Positions 58,272-64,000 of a DNA stretch of 64,000 bases are shown here, piece by piece; position 1 is the first letter of the stretch, and every line of letters starts with the position of its first letter. The notes under the pieces are model-generated. The model was not told where the DNA came from. It made no database searches and saw only the letters and a program-made list of their open reading frames with translations. This DNA is from Ephydatia muelleri. Its lineage: Eukaryota > Porifera > Demospongiae > Spongillida > Spongillidae. The position numbers were made by a program, and so were the translations under genes. The stretch is taken from contig JABACO010000009.1 of assembly GCA_013339895.1 (NCBI GenBank), forward strand, positions 9,142,071 to 9,206,070, in the 5' to 3' direction.

Positions 58272-61200
58272 ATGTGGGCATCTATTATGCATGTGGATTT
58301 ATGGGTGCATGTTTGCTTCTCCATGCACACACACACACACACACATGCACACGCACATGCACACACACACACACGCACATGCACACACACACACATACAC
58401 AGGCCATACATTCTAGTACTTGTGTGATAGTAAAATTTGAGTGTACACCTGATTCTTTGCAAATTTAAGTTATGTGAGTCTGACATGGTAACCACACACG
58501 CAATACAGAGCTCTGGGCACAATAAAACCTCACATGCAATGTGGCTTGCACATGTATACTGACATCTCAACTCACATAACTCTCCTCAGTGACATCGTTC
58601 TGAGGACCATCACACTCGTCCATCTCGTTCACCGCCATTCCAGAGAGACACAGGAGGAGGTGGATGGAGCCACACCCACTGTCCACCAGGGGGAGAGTGA
58701 GATCATATGTCTTGTCTGGTACCAGGGTCCCCAGCTCCACCTTGCAACTGACAAAAGGCACAGAGGTTAACAGACGCTGGGCAACGTTGGTGCAGAAACC
58801 CTACTGATGGAACAGTTTCATTACCTTCCCAGGTGGTGATCAGCCGTCACGAAGTTTCTACTCCACACTTCAATGCTCAATGTGTCATCTCCTTCAAACA
58901 CTTTGAAGTCGAATTTCTCTTTCCACTGAGGGTTGAGGGTTTTGACCTTCACCTGCACACAGGTGGAGAAGGTCATCTCAGTAAGCTACAAGGCACAGAC
59001 AACAATCATATCTCCTATTACATAATGGGAATTCCCATCCTGTGCAGGGTAATCATTATGTAATATGTAATGGGAATTCCCAATCCCCTGCAGGGTAATT
59101 GCATTACATAATGGGAATTCCCATCCCCTGCAGGGTAATTGCATTACATAATGGGAATTCCCCATCCGTGCCTGTGCAGATAATCATTTCTCTTTAGGAA
59201 TGCAAAAGGCACTGTGAACTGTTATAATTAAGAATCTTAGGTTAAGTAACCAATTATATTATATCATGGACATCCTACAAGTGCTTGGAGGGCTAGAAAC
59301 ATTTACTGGTATACAATTGTTACACTGTGGGCGGGGTTAGGGCCGTTAGCACCCATTACTTTGTACCTACGGGGGGAGGGGGAGGAGGGCCTGGAAACCA
59401 CCAGTCCCCAGGCCTTACTGCACCTACCTTGCTCTTGTGCTTCTGAGGACCCAGTCTGAGCTTGCAGTAAGGGTCACTGAGACCTTGGAGGCGATAAGCA
59501 ATGACAAGTGATGTCAGGGGTAGTAGGATGCAGGGGGTGGGTAGTAGGGGAATAGTGTGTCAGGGGTGGTAGGAGAGAATAGTGATGTCAGGGGGGGTAG
59601 TAGGGGAATAGTGATGTCAGGGTGGTAGGAGAATAGTGATGTCAGGGGGGTAGTAGGGGAATAGTGATGTCCGGGTTAGTAGGGGAATAGTGATGTCAGG
59701 GGGTGGTAGGGAGAATAGTGATGTCAGGTGGTAGTGATGTCAGGGTAGTAGGGGAATAGTGATGTCAGGGGTGGTAGGAGAATAGTAATGTCAGGGGGGG
59801 GAGTAGGGGATAGTGTGTCAGGGGGTAGTAGTGGGGAATAGTGATGTCAGGGGGTGGTAGGAGAATAGTGATGTCAGGGGGTAGTGATGTCAGGGTAGTA
59901 GGGGAATAGTGATGTCAGGGGGTGGTAGGAGAATAGTAATGTCAGGGGGGGTAGGTAGTAGGGGAATAGTGATGTCAGGGGTAGTAGGGGAATAGTGATG
60001 TCAGGGGGTAGTGGGGGAATAGTGATGTCAGGGTGGTAGGAGAATAGTGATGTCAGGGGGTGGTAGGGAAATAGTGATGTCAGGGGTAGTAGGGGAATAG
60101 TGATGTCAGGGGGGTAGGGGGTAGTAGGAGAATAGTGATGTCGAGGGGCGGTAGGAGAATAGTGATGTCAGGGGGGTGGAAGTAGGAGGGGGAATAGTGA
60201 GTCGGGGGTAGTAGGGGAATAGTGATGTCAGGGGGGTAGTAGGGAATAGTGATGTAGGGGTGGTAGTAGGGGAATAGTGATGTCAGGGGGTAGTAGGGGA
60301 ATAGTGATGTCAGGGGGTGGTAGGGAAATAGTGATGTCAGGGGTAGTAGGGGAATAGTGATGTCAGGGGTAGGGAATAGTGATGTCGAGGGGCGGTAGGA
60401 GAATAGTGATGCAGGGGGTAGTAGGGTAGTGGGAGTAGGGGGGTATAGTAGGGGAATAGTGATGTCAGGGGGTAGTAGGGGAATAGTGATGTCAGGTGTG
60501 TAGTAGGGGAATAGTGATGTCGGGGGTAGTAGGGGAATAGTGATGTCAGGGGTAGTAGGGATAGTGATGTCAGGGGTGTTAGTAGGGGAATAGTGATAGT
60601 CAGGGGGTAGTAGGGGAATAGTGAGTGTCAGGGGGTAGTAGGGGAATAGTGATGTCGGGGGTAGTAGGGGAGGGGAACAGTGATGTAGGAACCAAAACCG
60701 TCAGAAAAAAATTGATGCACAGTTTACCCGTGCTCTCTAACCAGAATTGTAAAACATTAATCCCTTGACATTATCCTAATGACAGCTCCTCCTATACGCA
60801 CCTACCATTTTCGTCCATGGCTGGCAGGTTCTGTGCCGTTCAATAACGTTACAGTGAGGATGCTTTCAGAGCGACCATCCTTCCAAAGCTTTTCTCCCTC
60901 GCGTGGTGATAGATGACAGGTAGGTACTCGTGGCAACTCTCAACAGCCTTTGTCACTGCACCCTCATCACTCTGTTGTTTGCAGATCTGCAAGTGTGTTT
61001 GCATGTGTGTGCATGTGTGTGTGTGTGGGTGTGTGTGGGGGGTGTGTGGGGGTGTGTGTGCATGTGTGTATAGTACGCGCTATGTATAAACTACATGCGC
61101 ACAATGTTTGCGCATACACACACACACAATGACATACAATGACATACACACACATACACACATACACACACACACATACACACACACACACACACACACA

Positions 61201-61576
61201 TACGCACACACAATACGCACAGGACGATTTACCTTAGTGCCTCCGTCTGTTGCGCGATTCTCATCAGTCGATTCTTGTAGAGACGTTTCAACCTTTTGTG
61301 CATCGGTTTCGCAGGAGGTCGAAAAACGAGCAGACTGCCGTCTTCGAAAGAGCGTAAACCTCCGCGTCTTTTTAACGTGAGACCACGCTAGCGGGCCTCC
61401 CCTTCGTCGCGGAGTCTTCGTTGGAACTGGGGAACGTACCAGTAATGGAGCAGCTCGTTCGGATACTATTACTAACTCGAAGCATTTGCAGTTATATTAC
61501 CTTTGATCGCACTTTCTGTTTCGGACGGTGCGGGGCTATCGTCACCAACGTCATTTTCTATCGAGATGTTGTTCAT
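54862..61576 (-). CDS. MCTP-like protein, copy D (divergent)
   Basis: Minus-strand exons: 61501-61576 ([12 protein letters not shown]), 61233-61426 (basic N-terminus; frame joins across the intron), about 60806-60986 (start of second C2), 59428-59483 ([10 protein letters not shown]), 58825-58952, 58576-58747, 58004-58065, 57731-57834, 57126-57228, 56419-56604, 55883-56002, 55636-55812 (pass 1), 55251-55408 (linker), 55020-55129 (pass 2), 54862-54959 (tail). The first C2 domain is missing: a CA/TG tract fills its place. An extra A near 60830 shifts the frame of the second C2, and the 58004-58065 exon is also out of frame. Exons 3' of about 55812 are nearly identical to copies B and C; those 5' are clearly diverged. 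Probably a decaying or chimeric paralogue. Confidence 0.7.
55415..55595. repeat. TG-rich microsatellite
   Basis: Imperfect TG array in the intron between the linker and pass-1 exons of copy D, at the same position as in copies A, B and C. Confidence 0.9.
57258..57725. repeat. (GGGGA)n tract
   Basis: About 465 bp of GGGGAGGGGA-type repeat, nearly free of pyrimidines, in an intron of copy D. Dozens of G4 runs give strong quadruplex potential on the + strand. The transcript would be C-rich. Confidence 0.95.
58150..58405. repeat. inverted pair of TG and CA microsatellites
   Basis: A TG run (58158-58272) and a CA run (58322-58403), about 50 bp apart, can pair as one long hairpin. A similar TG/CA pair lies at about 61000-61215. 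Confidence 0.9.
59495..60690. repeat. ~28 bp minisatellite
   Basis: Some forty copies of GGGGTAGTAGGGGAATAGTG plus ATGTCAG, with length variants, in an intron of copy D between two second-C2 exons. Confidence 0.95.
61000..61220. repeat. TG and CA tracts replacing the first C2 exons
   Basis: Opposed TG (61005-61070) and CA (61110-61215) arrays occupy the interval between the N-terminal exon and the second C2 of copy D, where copy B carries the first C2 domain. Confidence 0.85.
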
Positions 61577-62468
61577 TACTGTATTATCGCCCCGCCTACC
61601 AGTGCTAATTATTAAAGACCACGCCTTCATTTTATGTTCAGTCTATAGTTTCAAGAAGAGTCTTCATGCTGTCCGAGGCATGTAGTTTCAGAAGAGCCTT
61701 CATGCTGTCCAAGGAAATATTTTCTTGTTACATGGTCTATTTATTTTAGACTGCCTATTGTTATTGCAATCCCAAGCTGTGTAGTCTCGTACCCAGACCG
61801 CACGACGTTTTTTGGCCCGTATTTTTACTGAATGCCTTGGTATTTAGTTGGCAAGTTAAAAATAGGCAGCAGTGTTATGAGAACTCACTGCAGCAAACAG
61901 ACTAGTATTAATAAAATAATCACAGGTTTACACGACTGTTTTTTACTCAATCCGGAATCCATAAACCGATAAACCCGATAGGCGCGCTATTGAATATGGT
62001 CCACTGTGACCCGATCTTCGTACCTGTATGTAGAACGTCATCTCTGCCCGCAGGTTTCCATATTTTATCACGGGGACGCAGCGAAATGACGGGTGAGTCA
62101 GACCGGTGTTCGTGCGAAGGGTAATCTTCCCAGTACGCCTGCCTGCTATAACGCATTCACTTCGCTTCCACCACAGCAGTACTGGGGTGCAAGACGTTTC
62201 CTTCGTTGTATTTGGCTGTTAGACAGAGAGCAGGATACCTAACAATGCACGGGGTGGGTATTCACATGTTTTTAACAGACAGTAAATTCTTACCGTACTT
62301 GTTATGGTGCTCATCTCAACGGGATTTTTTTTTTTAAAGATAAAAATGAAACGCGGGACTATCCCCCACAAACGGACGCTTATCAACTCTACAGCCACCG
62401 TCTGCGCCTTCCACACTCGAGCATCCGCCCCCACCACCTCCTCCTGAACGTGAACCTCCCAACTCCAG
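61577..62468. promoter_or_regulatory. head-to-head intergenic region
   Basis: About 0.9 kb separates the start codon of MCTP copy D (-) from the first candidate exon of the dispanin gene (+). Promoters for both genes are expected here. No specific motif was identified with confidence. Confidence 0.4.
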
Positions 62469-63324
62469 ATAACACCTCCTCAGTTTTTATACCCTCCTCA
62501 GTACACACCGCCACCGCCATACTCAGAAGGCAAGTGTTAATGAATACAGTAAAATGATGGTCTCATGCTAACCTGTATGCTTTATGTCTGCAGAAATACC
62601 ATCTCATGGTGTACCGCAGGTAACAACTCTGGCTTTTTTTTTTTACTGACTGTCTGTACATCTGTGCACGAGGGGTGCAAACCTGTTGGATCAAATTCTT
62701 TCCCTTCCACCTTCCCCTCCCCTCAATAAACGTCCAGCACATCCATTGTAATGGTAGAGCCTGTACCAACAATCCTGGTCACTCGCATCTTGCAGATACA
62801 GGACTACTACCTTGGTTCCTCCATCATCCTCTCCTTTCTTTGTCTCTTCAGTGCCTCCTGGTGGGCACTTTGCTGCACCATCCCAGCCATTTTTGTTGCC
62901 CTCTCTGTAAGTTCTTTTATAGGTGCTTAAGTAACAGCCCCTTGAACTTGCACACTATTGTGAATGAATCCCCCCCCCCCCCCCCCCCCCCCCCCCATGT
63001 GCTCTGAAGCACCATAGTATATTATCAAGCACTGTATGCTTTATTGTGTACATTGATTTTATTACAGGGTAGTGAAGGACTGTGTGTATACATGCAGTGT
63101 TCTTTCAAGTGTTTGTGATCTAATTTATACTCTTGTTTCATGCACAGGCCAAGAAGGCTGAAGGCAGGGGAGAATATGCCCATGCAATGCATAGAGGGCA
63201 GGTTGCGTTTGCCCTGAACATCACAGCTGTGGCGTCCTACGTTCTAGTCTGGATAATAGTCATTGGACTGGTTGCTGGTCTGAAAGGCTGCTACTTTAAT
63301 GAGGATACTAGCTACTGCAATTGA
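62469..63324 (+). CDS. CD225/dispanin-family membrane protein
   Basis: Two-pass membrane protein of the CD225 (dispanin; IFITM/PRRT-related) family. Firm exons: 62738-62906 (QDYYLGSSIILSFLCLFSAS, first hydrophobic segment, CCTIP) and 63148-63324 (AKKAEGRGEYAHAMHRGQVA conserved loop, second segment SYVLVWIIVIGLVAGL, stop). They join in phase 0 with GT-AG borders. Candidate upstream exons 62469-62529 (YPPQYTPPPPYSE, a PPxY-type proline-rich N-terminus common in dispanins; GC donor) and 62594-62619 are less certain because their phase does not fit the next exon cleanly. A polyC run lies in the last intron. Partner and function in this organism are unknown. Confidence 0.75.
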
Positions 63325-64000
63325 ACAGTCTTATACTAAAAGAGCACGCTACAAACAGCTTGTTTATACCTGCTTTGTTAAAATTTCCATTGCATTTTTG
63401 GTTCAACCTTCTGTCTGTGCCCAGCAAAGTCACACTGAATTTTGCATCTGTGCACAACCCAAAGTAATGATGTAATTCAACAATGGTACTAGTCTCCGCT
63501 TGTATGCAGCACATGCAAACCAAGAGGTCTCTCTCACAGGAAATAGTTACGATAGACCAGAGCTAACAACAGCCAGGGTGATTTCAACCTTGTGAGTTCA
63601 AGGTCAAATTGAGTATACATTGTGGAAAAGCCTTATAAGCACTGCAGGATTCGTCTAACAAAATACAGGACTGCTGGCTGGGAATTAATCGATTTCCACC
63701 CTGGACGTTTCTAACTTTGTCTGCCCAGAACAGTGCAAGAAAGTCTGCAACAAGAATTAATCAGCGCCTGCCTTTGTTTGATAGCTTTGAGTTCATTTGG
63801 TCACTTGGATTCCTCTTGCAAGATACTGTACCAGTTCATTGCAGAATCTCAGACATCAAATGATTTTGTTACACTGTGCAACATCTTTGAAATTAAAGTA
63901 CAAGTATGTAGGTTTTGAAATTGATTCTCGTTTCAATCTCGTGTCTGTGCTGGAACAGCTTTTGTTTGGCCACACCCCTTCCATTGTCCAGTTCCCCGTG
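63325..64000. other. 3' flank of the dispanin gene
   Basis: AT-balanced sequence without a recognised gene. ATTAAAGT at about 63891 is a possible weak poly(A) signal. Confidence 0.4.

Overview
This is nuclear DNA of an animal. It has spliced genes with GT-AG introns, paralogues of the metazoan-type MCTP family (multiple C2 domains plus two C-terminal membrane passes), a CD225/dispanin gene, and a Ty3/gypsy retrotransposon primed by a eukaryotic serine tRNA. Abundant CA/TG, polyG and GA repeats, and a mixture of RAG1-like, Plavaka-like and kinase-like genes, would suit an early-branching metazoan such as a sponge. That assignment is inference; no ribosomal or mitochondrial marker is present.

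The backbone is an array of MCTP paralogues. Copy A (about 1-2673, + strand, cut by the window edge) faces a minus-strand series: copy B (4566-11851, the most complete), copy C (12454-16781 plus 29491-30137, split by a transposon in intron 2), copy E/F (3' end at 30714-30982, 5' end at 52629-54282, middle replaced by about 21 kb of transposon-rich DNA) and copy D (54862-61576, divergent in its 5' part). A ~95 bp palindrome lies between consecutive minus-strand copies. Copy D stands head to head with a dispanin gene (62469-63324, + strand).

Two insertion blocks interrupt the array. Block 1 (16971-29419) has ~450 bp terminal inverted repeats. It carries a nearly complete RAG1-like gene (N-terminal zinc region, RING, basic region, DDE-type core) and a broken hAT transposase end. 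A complete Ty3/gypsy element with apparently identical 161 bp LTRs is nested in its left inverted repeat. No RAG2-like (Kelch) gene was seen. Block 2 (about 31.3-52.6 kb) holds a broken Plavaka/KDZ-like (CACTA-type) transposase with a C2H2 finger, several fold-back elements, a broken DDE-like protein with a zinc knuckle, an orphan RAG1-type RING exon and a frameshifted kinase-fold pseudogene.

The most unusual observations are: the RAG1-like gene inside long inverted repeats; a perfect histone-mRNA-type 3' stem-loop in these repeats and in a diverged relative at 39.3-39.8 kb; a -1 frameshift heptamer directly before the gag stop; a minisatellite built from a 5' splice site in copy B; and an in-frame loss of a C2 domain in copy C. 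Exon borders were assigned by eye from splice consensus, reading frame and comparison among copies.
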